This document shows positions 11,671 to 21,106 of a stretch of DNA of 34,495 nt, one piece after another. Each line of letters opens with the position of its first letter. Positions within the stretch are counted from its first letter, which is position 1. Both the position numbers and the translations under genes were made by a program. The stretch is taken from the NCBI GenBank assembly GCA_023375785.1, contig SZWC01001528.1:29736-64230 (forward strand), written 5' to 3'. Source of the DNA: Penium margaritaceum (taxonomy: Eukaryota; Streptophyta; Zygnematophyceae; Desmidiales; Peniaceae). The notes under the pieces were generated by a model. That model ran no database searches. It was not told the origin of the DNA and saw nothing but the letters and a program-made list of their open reading frames with translations.

Positions 11671-12214
11671 TGTTAAGTGTGAGACATACACAAGTCCCTA
11701 AACTATGTGAGAGGGATTTTATGTCCTTGCATTTGTGGCCCATTGCGTATCGACCTCAAGATTCTTACATCGTTTGGCTTAGGGGATTTGGCCACGTGTC
11801 TTGACCTCCGGTGTTTTGTTATAGAAGATTCTAACACATTCGACCACTTTCTAAAATGGTCAAAAGAAGTGTTATGGACCACATCGACATTGCGATACTG
11901 TTTTGTCCACTTATCGACATCGCTTGGCTTATAAAAGGTCGGTATTCCCAAAATCCCTTGACTTCTCAATGGAGATTCTTGAAGCGACCACTCGGGAAAG
12001 GACATTGCACGTGTCCTTCGGCCCAAGCACTCAAGACCCAACACATGCCCCATTATGTTCCTCACATTGTATCTATGCACTTTGCGTGTTCGACACTTGT
12101 CATTGATGCACACTTATTCCTAAATACAAAAAATGCAGCTGTCCCAATTCCTCGAATTATCTTCTACTCCACACGACATCCTTGTGAGCCATCTACGTTC
12201 CGCTCGGCGTAACG
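11671..12214 (+). repeat. Element C 3' LTR
   Basis: Starts TGTTAAG directly after a polypurine tract and ends near cggcgtaacg. It aligns along its length with element A's LTRs (reverse strand) and element B's LTRs: a shared gacctccggtgtt block near 11804, the terminal gttccgctcggcgtaac, and the central cttgacttctcaatggagattcttgaa-type block near 11956. No matching 5' LTR exists for C in the window. Confidence 0.8.
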
Positions 12215-12885
12215 GATTTGACGAGAGTATATTCTAAGAGCTCTGGCAACCACACAATGAGAGGTTTGTAGCTGCCATATCCATGAGTTGAAATACAATC
12301 ATCCACATCTGGTACTTGGAAGAAGGACTCGATGTCCACCTCGCTCGTCATCTTTCATCAGCGTCATGTGGAGCTGATCGAGGATGATGAGGGGGGTCAT
12401 GGTCGCTCGATCACGACTCTTGCTCCCTCGCGAGATCGTGATCAAGCGACCATCCCTTTTTTGGACGTGGAAATCCCCACTACGATTTAGGGTTTTCTAT
12501 GTTTTGTGTGGATGGAGCCTGTGCAAAACATAAAACCTTACATTAGACTGTGGAGTTGCGTGTAGAAAAAAAAGGGGCAGTTGCTCGATAACGATCAAGC
12601 AAAAAAAAATTCCATTATTCTTTTTCTTCGCCACGAGAATCCCTCATCCCCTCTCCATATATTTGTGCAAATTACTTGGAATCCTACAACGAATCACATT
12701 TGGATTTTAGGTTTTATTCCTTGTGCAGGCATCTGCTGGGCCTTGGTCATGTTGGCCCAACATGACCCCCCTCCCGCTCTTGGAACAGTCACAAACTCTT
12801 CGGAAAGGGGGTTTGCGACAGTTCAAAGGAAATGATGACATCAGCACTTCGACGCCCCTTGCATGGGACATTGACACGTCAACTC
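12215..12885. other. Interval between elements C and B
   Basis: About 670 bp with no coding similarity. It contains the structured stretch 12389-12773, a short homopolymer-rich patch near 12598-12610, and a second short hairpin-like motif near 12583-12602 (ttgctcgat / atcaagcaa with one mismatch). Confidence 0.5.
12389..12773. mobile_element. Possible small foldback/MITE-like element
   Basis: Bases 12389-12401 (gaggggggtcatg) are the exact reverse complement of 12761-12773, framing 385 bp. Inside are an 18-bp inverted repeat with one mismatch (12399-12416 / 12436-12453), an imperfect inverted repeat (12491-12506 / 12524-12537), and a perfect 23-bp palindrome (12745-12767) overlapping the right end. 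There is no open frame of note. No target duplication is seen (gat versus ccg outside), so the transposon interpretation is tentative; it may simply be foldback-prone DNA. Confidence 0.4.
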
Positions 12886-13349
12886 TATTGCGTACCAGAC
12901 GTACACAAGTCCCTCATCTTTCCAATTATGCATTACTGTCTTTACACAAATAGCCCATCACATTTTGAGACCTCAAATTTTCACTCCCGACAGAAATGTC
13001 ACAACCTTTTGGTTGAATTCTCAACACATCAAGACATGTCTAGATTTATAAAGATGAATCTCGTATCTTTGCTTTCATTTCTCGAAGTCCCCTGACTTCT
13101 TGGTGGAGCTTCTCGAATCTGACCACTCATGATGCGACTCCACACGCGTCGCTGGACGATTAACCCAATTACCCCGACTATGTCTCATTTGTAACTCGAC
13201 ACTTGTATACATGTGTTTGCTCATTTCGACACTTGTCATCGATGTACACTTACCGCTAACAATAAACTGCTCAAGTATCCCAAATTCTCACTCATGTTCT
13301 GCCTCGCAACTTCTATTCGTTCACCATCTATGCTCCGTTCGGCATAACA
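12886..13349 (+). repeat. Element B 5' LTR
   Basis: Aligns with 16529-17082: gtaccagacg near the start, acaaatagccca, gacatgtctagatttataaa, and a terminal ctccgttcggcataaca. Compared with the 3' LTR, about 100 bp are missing after the cactcccgacag block near 12985. Its end is fixed by the primer-binding site that follows. Confidence 0.88.
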
Positions 13350-13351
13350 CT

Positions 13352-13363
13352 TGGCATTAGAGC
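13352..13363 (+). promoter_or_regulatory. Element B primer-binding site (initiator tRNA-Met type, decayed)
   Basis: tggcattagagc two bases after the 5' LTR matches the initiator-Met tRNA site TGGTATCAGAGC with two C/T differences. The position agrees with element A. Confidence 0.8.
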
Positions 13364-13379
13364 GTAGCGGTACTGGAGA

Positions 13380-14775
13380 AGCATCCGACTACTTTACCCA
13401 TCCAGAGGACTACCTCGCACAAGCCGTCATTGCATCTCGCACGTCAAGGCTTCGCAGGCTTTCTGACTATGACGTGAAGCAAACGAGCGCATCCGACGAC
13501 TAGCAGAGGGTCTTCGGCGGCGACTTTGGCGATGGAGGAGTAGAACATGCCTATGCATGCAAACCCTGAAGCGGCAACAAACACTAGCGTGGTAGGCTTT
13601 ATGGAAGCTGAGTCAACCCCTACAGCTTCGACGACCAATCTGATCATGGACCCAACAGCGGTAAACCATCCGCCCCTACCGACAGCCTCGATGACGACAA
13701 TAGGAATGACAGGTGGCACTGGACGACAGGTGTGGATCAATGAGGAATTGGCAAACCGTATCTCCGCAATGGAGGGAATCAACAGCCATCTGCTCCAAAA
13801 GCTTAACATCGTGATGGAGGGTCTCCGCAACACAAGTGCATGAGAAGCAGTGCTTGTCAAGAAAAATACCCAACTCTCAAGCAAACCTAAGATTTTCTCG
13901 GCCCCTCCCGAACCGTTCGATCCTACAAACTCAAAGGGACCGACGGTTTGGATGTGGCTGACAAGTCTAGAGGTGTAATTCATCGCCACTGGGTCAACAA
14001 CAATGAAAACAAAATTGACTTCACAGCTACGTTTTTGCGTGGCACGGCAATAAGTTGGTGGTCTGATCTAAAGGCCATCCAATGGCAGCATGAGACCAGT
14101 GGGACCTCGTCGATGGCCAACGGCGCCCATCTCATGTCGCCAACCGCAAGCGTTCTACCCTTGGAGCAGATCAACCCACAATGGCAAGACACGTTGACGC
14201 CACCAATCAACTGGAAGAAGTTATCGCGTGCGATGCTCGCATGATTTGGATGATTGAACGAGAATTCTGACACTCGGTACAAGCTCTAGCGTGTCCGTCA
14301 GCAGTCCAACGTGGCAGAGTACACGCAGAGATTCCATGAGATCATCGTTGGTGCAGACATCACCCCTGACGAGCTCTGTTTTCACTACAAGAATGGGCTC
14401 AAACGACACATCCGACGAGCGATTGCCATTTTTTGCATCCAAAACACGTTATCACGGATGACCGCAATAGTAAAAAGGGTCGACAGCACCGACTACAATG
14501 CTCAAATCCACGAATCCTATGGCTGGTGACCTCCCAACCACAATGATCATGGAAACAGAGAAGGCCAATCGGGGAACTCCTCGACTCCGATGGAAGTCTC
14601 TCTGGACGCCGTCGACCAGAGAGATATGCGTACCCGCTACAACTACAAAAAATCCGGGCACATCGCTCGCAAGTGTCGAAGCAAGCAATGTGCTAGAAAG
14701 GGGAGGAAGTTGCAGAAAAATGAGTTGGAAATGACAAAGGGAAGGAGTGAAAGGCTCAACTCGTGTCCGTGAGGA
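13380..14775 (+). pseudogene. Element B gag remnant
   Basis: Gag domains are recognisable in several frames: a 98-codon stretch at 13547-13843, FTATFLRGTAISWWSDLKAI near 14018, VAEYTQRFHEII near 14311, and a zinc-knuckle region near 14635-14676. The zinc knuckle reads RYNYKKSGHIARKC: the histidine and last cysteine are present, but the first two cysteines (CxxC) are Arg and Tyr, so it could not bind zinc normally. Gag would package element RNA. Frameshifts and a TGA at about 13841 break the frame. Of the three chromovirus copies this is the best-preserved gag. Confidence 0.8.
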
Positions 14776-14799
14776 GAAATCTACACCGAATGATCACCC

Positions 14800-16470
14800 A
14801 TCTCAGTAGCCTACAACGTCGTACAGGGTTTCTGAGATCACAAAGTTCAACGAGGGGTACAAGGACGACCAACCTGTGATACTGCTAAGGGTGCAACCTC
14901 GACGATGCAAAAGTCACAAAACATACCGACACTATGAGTGGTAGTGGAGAGACAGCGAACAAGAAGCGCTCATCACTTTACAGAAAACTCTAACCTCGGT
15001 GCCAGTCCTACGATTAGCTGATCCAATGGTTGACTACGGCATGGCTATGGATGCCTTGGATCGAGCCATCGGCGTAGTCCTCCTTCAAGACCATGGCAAC
15101 GGAGAATAACCGGTGGTATACATGTCAAGAAAACTACACGGACCAGAACTCAACTACACCATACACAAGAAGGAGATGTTGGCGGTCGTACATGAATTTA
15201 AGACATAGCAGTGCTAAATTGAATGTCGTCGATGTATTGTGCGCACCGAACACCATGCAGTGAAATGTTTGAACGTAGCAAAACCTTGGTCGACGCCAAA
15301 CCCGATGGATGGAGTTCCTCGAATCCGGGTTTGACTACGATATTGAGTATTAGCCAGGCAAAACCAACCCGGCAGACACGCTCAGCTGCCGACCAGATCG
15401 GATGGCTGAGGTAGCAACGCTACAGGTGCAACAAGATCCGTATCTCGAGCAGTTGTTCACACGATACTACGACAAGCATGGCGGATACGATAAGGAAAAA
15501 GTATAGTACGACACACCCTATTAGCGGCAACGATTCACTCGCCACGTGGTCCTTCTCTCGAATGATGAACTCCGCCGCATGCTGCTCACAGAGTACCACA
15601 ACTCTATTCCATGTGGAAATTTTGGAGAAGACAAGACGCTGAAAGAAGCTGGCCAAACTCTACTCGTGGGACAAGATGCAATCCGGCTTGGTTAACTCCC
15701 GCAAATCCTACGACACATGTTAGCGACAAAAATCCTGTCACACACGGCCAGACTTCTGTAGCCGCTCAGCTTTTCGATGAAACCATGGGTTGACATCTCA
15801 AGTCACACCCGAGGGATATCACGCAATCCTCGTGGTTTTCGACAGGTTTTCCAAAATGTCTTACTTTATTCCAACTACAACCACTGTCATCATTGAGGGA
15901 ATAGCACGGCTGTTTTTAAATCACATCGTGCAGCTACACGGCGTTTCAACAACAATCACGAGCGACAGAGACAGTCAATTCACTTGCCGTTTCTTGGCGC
16001 GAACTGATGACTCGTAACATTAGTTGGATCTAGCTTTCAATGGCATTCCATCCTCAAACCGACGCCCAAACCAAGCGGATCAACCAAACGCTCGAACAAC
16101 ATCTCTGAACATTATACAATCCTCATGGGACGGATTGGGCACAAAAACCTCCAACCGTGGAAATCGCATATAATCCGGCGATCTCCACCGCAATGGGTAA
16201 AACTCTGTTTCAAGTGGTGTATGGCAAACCTCCCGCCACACCAGTCGGACTACACAGTCAGAGCAACGTCCTGCAGTTAACGTCCAATGCCGCGAATTCT
16301 CCACCATATGGGATGAAACACAGCAGACACTTGCAAAGACACAGAATATCTTGTCAAGTGGCAAAAAAACACAATATATTTTCAAGTGGCACGGCTACGA
16401 CGCTGCGCATAACAGCTAGGAACCCTACAACAACCTTCTAGACATCGATCACCTGATCGACGACTATTAC
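14800..16470 (+). pseudogene. Element B pol remnant lacking RT (RNase H, integrase, chromodomain)
   Basis: The region before 14950 aligns with element C just upstream of the protease active site (2250-2355); from about 14958 it aligns with C near 3745, the RT/RNase H boundary (TLTSVPVLRLADPMVDYGMA near 14991). The protease catalytic region and the whole RT core are therefore deleted, about 1.4 kb relative to C. RNase H: about 14985-15400 (VVYMSRKLHGPELNYTIHKKEM). Integrase: about 15440-16330; GYHAILVVFDRFSKMSYFIP and TITSDRDSQF are visible at 15810-15988. Chromodomain: about 16340-16470, with a short duplication (caagtggca at 16354 and 16381) and a stop. It could move only with enzymes supplied by another element. 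Confidence 0.8.
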
Positions 16471-16515
16471 CGCCGTCACCGGGCCACATCTGTACGCGCG
16501 CCAGGACATTGCGGC

Positions 16516-16528
16516 AAAAAGGGGGGAG
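16516..16528 (+). promoter_or_regulatory. Element B polypurine tract
   Basis: aaaaaggggggag immediately precedes TGTTACATACC, the start of the 3' LTR. Position and composition are those of an LTR-element plus-strand primer. Confidence 0.8.
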
Positions 16529-17082
16529 TGTTACATACCAGACGCACGCAAAATCCCCAATCTTTCTCAGTGGGTCTTTATGTCATCACACAAATAGCCC
16601 ACTGCGCATCGAGACCTTGATTTTTCACTCCGACAGTCGAGGGAAATTCGGCCAACGGCCCTTGCCCTCTTGCGAACGTTCTTGCACTATCCGATAGCTT
16701 CAACCACTTTCAAGAATCATCGAAAGAAGTGTCACGAACGTTCCATTGACTTCTTGACAGATCAAGACATATCTAGATTTATAAAGATGCATCTCGAATC
16801 TTTGCAGTCGATTCTTGAAGCCCCCCGACTTCTCGGCGGAGCTTCTCGAATCCGACCACTCACGACGCGACTCCACAGGCGTCACTCGATGATCGACCCA
16901 ATGACCGCTACTACGTCTCATTTGTAACTCGACACTTGTACATATGTGTTCGCTCGTTTTGACACCTTTCATCCAGATACACTTACCGCTTATTGTAAAT
17001 TGCTCAAGTGTCCCAAATTCTCAACCGTGTTCTGCTTCACAACTTCTACCTTTTCACCATCTATGCTCCGTTCGACATCACA
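16529..17082 (+). repeat. Element B 3' LTR
   Basis: Starts TGTTACATACC after the polypurine tract and ends gttcgacatcaca. It is the direct-repeat partner of 12886-13349 and the fuller of the two (554 bp). Confidence 0.88.
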
Positions 17083-17268
17083 ATCATGGCACTTTTTTTA
17101 ATATATTGTTGATGTTCTATGACCCGTGGAAACGTCGTGTTAAAAGGAAGAAATGGTAAATATGGGGTGATTGTTATAAATTTCATGGACATTGCACCTT
17201 TATTGAGAAATTTGTGGGGTTGGGTAACCTTTTATATTGTAAATATTGTGGATGGGGTAATTTTAATA
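17083..17268. other. AT-rich spacer between element B and the inverted-repeat arm
   Basis: No coding similarity and no match to the sequence just inside the left inverted-repeat arm. Nothing further can be assigned. Confidence 0.4.
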
Positions 17269-17429
17269 CGACCTAATTCCGCTATACCCACCGTTTGGGC
17301 CTCCGAATTTTCTTGTGGCCATCTTTTGCACAAGATGAACACAGTACTCACTTTACATGAAAAATACTCAGTGTGCCCAATTTTCCTCGAGCGCCTCAGA
17401 TTATGTGTGCCGTACCCACTATTGGGAAG
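17269..17429 (-). repeat. Right arm of ~160-bp inverted repeat bracketing the gypsy cluster
   Basis: Reverse complement matches 263-424 along the whole arm, strongest in the block taattccgctataccca / tttgggcctccgaattttc (17274-17309). A weaker match appears to continue outward to about 17520. Confidence 0.75.
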
Positions 17430-17770
17430 ATAAACACGTTATACCAGTCTCATACGAATCATTCTAGAAAAGTGGGTACGCAACGACTCTCATTTGAATT
17501 TTTATCGTTTTCACGTAATGTTTTGTTTTAGTACGTGTTCATTGTTCCTTAACGTGATCACATATCAGAATAAAAGGAAACTCTAGGTGGCAAGTTGGGA
17601 CAACAGCGTTGTTGATGCAGCGTGCGGGCTTCCACGGTTGTTGCTTAAGTCTGTTGCCCCCTAAGTCTGCTGCTCTAGAAACCGAGTCTGGAAGCTCTGG
17701 TTTTGTTACTCAGAAATGCGCGCGCTAGTGTTAGCGCCACAAAGCAGTTGGAAACTGAAAGTGACTGGTT
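17430..17770. other. Spacer between inverted-repeat arm and copia element
   Basis: No gene is visible. A short direct repeat (aagtctgttgcc / aagtctgctgc) lies around 17647-17672. The start may be a diverged extension of the inverted-repeat arm. Confidence 0.4.
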
Positions 17771-18424
17771 AGGAATGAAGAATAAGCAACAATGGGAGAC
17801 CCCTCCAAGTTCTAGCTCCCCCCCACTAGTGTAGAACTTGTTACTCAGCTAACCAGCCGATCAGAAAATATTCCTAGACCTATTTTCTGGCAGGCAAGGT
17901 TTTCTCGGTGAGCCCTGCCAGACGCCCGACAGCCCAAAACCCTGGCGTCGTCCGTTTTTCCTGAAAACTGGACCATACCATAATACCGACACTGTAAACG
18001 CAATCGTGCGGTCAGAGTCAACTAGAAAAACAGCAGAAAAGAGTTATGGCTGCCCGAACCCAGGTAGTGCCTACGACAGTTAATGATGCCAAACAGTGCC
18101 ATACAGCAAGAGACATGGACCCTAGGCAGAGCATGATGCTGCAGACACAATGGCACAGCCAGAAACAGCGCTGGGTGCATGTAGACAGCATCTGCAGTAG
18201 CAGTGACCGCCAGCGGCCCGACCGCCGAGGAGGCCTGCCGATGGAGCTGAGCGCGTCGCCGGAGGGAGGAGGCTCCAGCGAACTGTGAATAGGCCTCAGC
18301 GTGCGTCGGCTCCACCGAACGACACTCAAGCAGCGTCGAGTCTCGTCGTCAGTCATCTGTTCGCAGATGTACACAAGCTGGGAGGACACAACAGATTTCA
18401 ATGAGAGATGCACGAAAACCAACA
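17771..18424 (-). repeat. Copia 3' LTR
   Basis: 654 bp, directly repeated at 25245-25900. In element orientation it begins TGTTGGTTTTCGTGC. The outer edge (around aggaatgaag at 17771) is placed where similarity to the other copy ends. Open frames in it are coincidental: they are broken in the other LTR. Confidence 0.92.
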
Positions 18425-18431
18425 CTCCCCC
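18425..18431 (-). promoter_or_regulatory. Copia polypurine tract
   Basis: Minus-strand GGGGGAG directly precedes the TGTTGG start of the 3' LTR, the expected position of the plus-strand primer. Confidence 0.8.
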
Positions 18432-18526
18432 ATGACTCACAGGCGTAGTGCACATGTGCAGGCAGAGACATAGTCAACAACCAGACTCCCCCACGCAGAG
18501 ACGCAGCCAGGGACAAAGAGAGTCAC

Positions 18527-20600
18527 TCATGGACGTACGCAAACCAAACTCACAGCCTTCTTGAATGAGTCATGCTTCAATGCCTTGGTCAAGAAGTCAG
18601 CCAGCTGCCGTGCTCTCTCAACCCACACGATGTTGATGCTGCCGTCATGCAACAACGAACACACATAGTGATACTCGACGTCCATGTGCTTTGTGCATGT
18701 GCGATGCACGCCGTCATTGTCGGCTATGACCATGGCACTCTCATTGTCACAATGCAACGTGATGGATGCGACAGACTGACACAACTTGGATAACAGACGA
18801 CGCAACCACACACACTCTCACACGCGCTTGAGCCAAGGGCCACGTACTTAGCCTCAGCAGTGCTGTATGCAATGCACCCCTGCTTGCCACTACGCCAGGA
18901 CAAAGCTGTGCCGCCAATCAGAAAGATCCAACTTGTGCGACTCTTACAATCCAGATTGCCAGCCCAGTCACTGTCGGTGTAGCCTATCGCGAAAGCAGAC
19001 GGCTGGCGGCGGAACATGAGACCTCGCCGAGGAGTTGCAACGACATAGCACAGTACTAAAATTGTGGCCTCGAAGTGGAGGTGACACGGCTCCTGAGAAA
19101 ACTGAGCCAGGAGGTTGACGGCGAACGCGTTGTCTGGGCGCGTCGTCGTCGCCAGGAACATCAGTGACCCGATGACTTGTCGATACGTGATCACGACACG
19201 AGTGGTAGGTCCTCGACAAAGCAGGTGGACAGAGTCTGCATGTAGGTAGCCTAATGGATGTGCAGGACGCCCTGGGAGCGACCATGCTCGAGCTCCATGC
19301 CCAGGAAGACTCGGATAGATCCGAGATCCTTCATCTGGTAGGCGGCGTGCAGCAAGTCCTTGACACGCAGGATGGCAACCGTGTCTGGCGACACGATGAG
19401 GAGATCGTTGATGTAAACCAAACAGTAGCGAAAGTCTGGCCTCGCGGACTGACAAACAGTGCGGGGTCAGCGGTGTTGTATAGGAGGCCGCCGCGAAGGA
19501 GCGTGCTGTTGATCTCCTGGTTCTAGCACCGAGGCGACTGCCTCAGGCCATAGAGGGCCTTCTGCTGCCGCTAGACTCTTCCAGTGCCGTCGTCAAAGCC
19601 TGGGGGCTGCACCATGTAGAGCTCCTCACCCTCCAGTGAGCCATGGAGAAAAGCGTTGCTCACGTCCATCTGATGCAGCTCCCACCCATGCTGGGCAACC
19701 AGGCTGAAGAGCGCCCGGCTAGTGGAGAACCGGCCAACTGGGGCAAAGATCTGGTCGTAATCGACCCAAGGGATCCTAGCGAACCCCTTGGCTGTGAGGC
19801 GGGCCTTGTACTTTTCCAAGGACCCANAGTGCCGTCGTCAAAGCCTGGGGGCTGCACCATGTAGAGCTCCTCACCCTCCAGTGAGCCATGGAGAAAAGCG
19901 TTGCTCACGTCCATCTGATGCAGCTCCCACCCATGCTGGGCAACCAGGCTGAAGAGCGCCCGGCTAGTGGAGAACCGGCCAACTGGGGCAAAGATCTGGT
20001 CGTAATCGACCCAAGGGATCCTAGCGAACCCCTTGGCTGTGAGGCGGGCCTTGTACTTTTCCAAGGACCCATCGGGCTTCCACTTGCACCGAAAGACCCA
20101 CTTGGCACCGATGGCCTTCCGACCTGGAGGAAGGTCGACGAGGTCGTACACGTGGTGCTGCCGGATAGCAGCAATCTCATCAGCACAGGCAACGTCCCAC
20201 TCTACAGCCTCAAGAGAGGCTCGTCCCTCACGCAGGGCAGCTGTGTCCTCTGGGCGTGTTGTGGAGCAGACTGAGAGAGCGTGTGCATCTCGAGCTCAAG
20301 GTGGGATGCGCGCGAGTGCAGCCATGACAGCGTGCCGATGCTCGTGATGAAGCATGACATACCCCAGTGCGGAGCTCGGGTGAAGGTCTGCAATGATGGC
20401 CGAGGTGGTCAGCCCGAGGGCCTTGGTGCCAGGATCCCCACTCACGACCATGGGAGTGGAGGAGACACGTGGAGCCACTGGGGATCGAGGCACCACGGAG
20501 CGCGGTGCGACGGTCCGTGCGCTCACCGATGGCCTGGGTCGGAGGCTGCTGCCTGGGCCACGTGTGTAGCATGGTAGGGCAGGAGATGGCACTGACTCCG
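18527..20600 (-). pseudogene. Copia pol remnant: reverse transcriptase and RNase H
   Basis: RT starts near 20190 (minus strand): WDVACADEIAAI, then YDLVDLPPGRKAIGAKWVF (about 20095-20151), KARLTAKGF, FAPVGRF and WELHQMDVSNAFLHG (first catalytic Asp present). The YxDD box at 19404-19415 reads YIND, with Asn codon 19407-19409 in place of the first Asp. RNase H: about 18724-19200, with GYTDSDWAGN present; the block usually E-A-E-Y reads EAKY (Lys codon 18847-18849). Stops in frame: TGA 20296-20298, TAG 19571-19573, 19523-19525 and 19251-19253, the last two RT-internal stops lying on either side of frameshifts. Pol ends at TGA 18527. Cannot be active. Confidence 0.88.
19583..20071. repeat. Exact 244-bp tandem duplication separated by one N (probable assembly artefact)
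   Basis: 19583-19826 and 19828-20071 appear base-for-base identical, with a single undetermined base at 19827. The repeat lies inside the RT coding region. Removing one copy plus the N (245 bp) restores the RT reading frame exactly: codon phase at 19660 minus 245 equals that at 19571. This fits two overlapping contigs joined without merging rather than a biological duplication. Confidence 0.9.
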
Positions 20601-20603
20601 ACG

Positions 20604-21106
20604 GGCCAACGAAGGCGGACGGGGCTGCTAGCCCGAGGGGGCCAGCGGGCACGACTGAGGCTGCTAACCCGGATGGGCTAGCGGGCTTGACTGGGGCTGT
20701 TGGCCTGGAGGGGTTAGCGGGTGTGACGAGGGCCGTCGGCCCGGAGGGACCAGTGGGCCCGACCAGGGCTGCCGGCTTGGAGGGGCTAGCGGGTGCGACT
20801 GGGGCTGTCAGCTCGGAGGGGCCAGTGGATGCGACTGAGCTGCCAGCCCAGAGGAGCCAATGGGCCCCACCAGGGTTGCTGGCTAGGAGAGGCCAGCAGA
20901 CGCAACTGGGACTGTTGGCTCGGAGGGGCCAGTGGGCGCGACTGGGGCTGCCGGCCCAGAGGGGCCAGTGGACGCCACCGGGGCTCCTGGCTCGGAGGGG
21001 CCAGCGAACATGACTGGGGCTGTCGGCCCGGAGGGGCCAGCGGACGCGACTAGGGCTGCTAGCCCGGAGGGGCCAGAGGATGCGACCGGGGCTATCAGCT
21101 CAGAGG
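20604..21106 (-). repeat. 36-bp minisatellite, 14 units, in copia IN-RT linker
   Basis: 503 bp = 14 units of 36 bp less one base; the single 35-bp unit is 20820-20854. On the minus strand each unit encodes 12 residues of the type A-P-V-A-x-x-G-P-S-G/E-P-x, a proline/serine/glycine-rich repeat. Copia linkers between integrase and RT are often low complexity, but a clean 12-residue tandem array is unusual. The 1-bp loss in unit 20820-20854 accounts exactly for the frame difference between the integrase and RT reading frames. Confidence 0.93.

Larger units (their letters stand above)
790..12214 (+). mobile_element. Chromovirus element C (Ty3/gypsy), split by element A
   Basis: Degenerate plus-strand LTR retrotransposon with the order gag, protease, RT, RNase H, integrase, chromodomain, 3' LTR. 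It occupies about 790-4925 and 10940-12214; the 6014 bp between are the oppositely oriented element A. The two halves match element B continuously across the junction: the text before 4925 matches B near 16100 and the text after 10945 matches B near 16135-16210. Without A it would be about 5.4 kb. No 5' LTR is seen. Frameshifts and mixed stop codons are frequent, so it is dead. LTR, gag and pol resemble A and B, so all three belong to one family. Confidence 0.85.
12886..17082 (+). mobile_element. Chromovirus element B (Ty3/gypsy), internally deleted
   Basis: Plus-strand element of 4197 bp with both LTRs, a primer-binding site, gag, RNase H, integrase, chromodomain and polypurine tract, but without the stretch from the protease active site through RT. 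The 5' LTR (464 bp) is shorter than the 3' LTR (554 bp) owing to a deletion of roughly 100 bp. Flanking 5-mers (aactc before, atcat after) do not match, so no target duplication remains. LTR and coding similarity put it in the same family as A and C. Confidence 0.88.

Noticed and set aside
18046..18288. Plus-strand 80-codon open frame in the copia LTR
   Set aside because: It lies wholly inside an LTR and its counterpart in the other LTR is broken by several stops.
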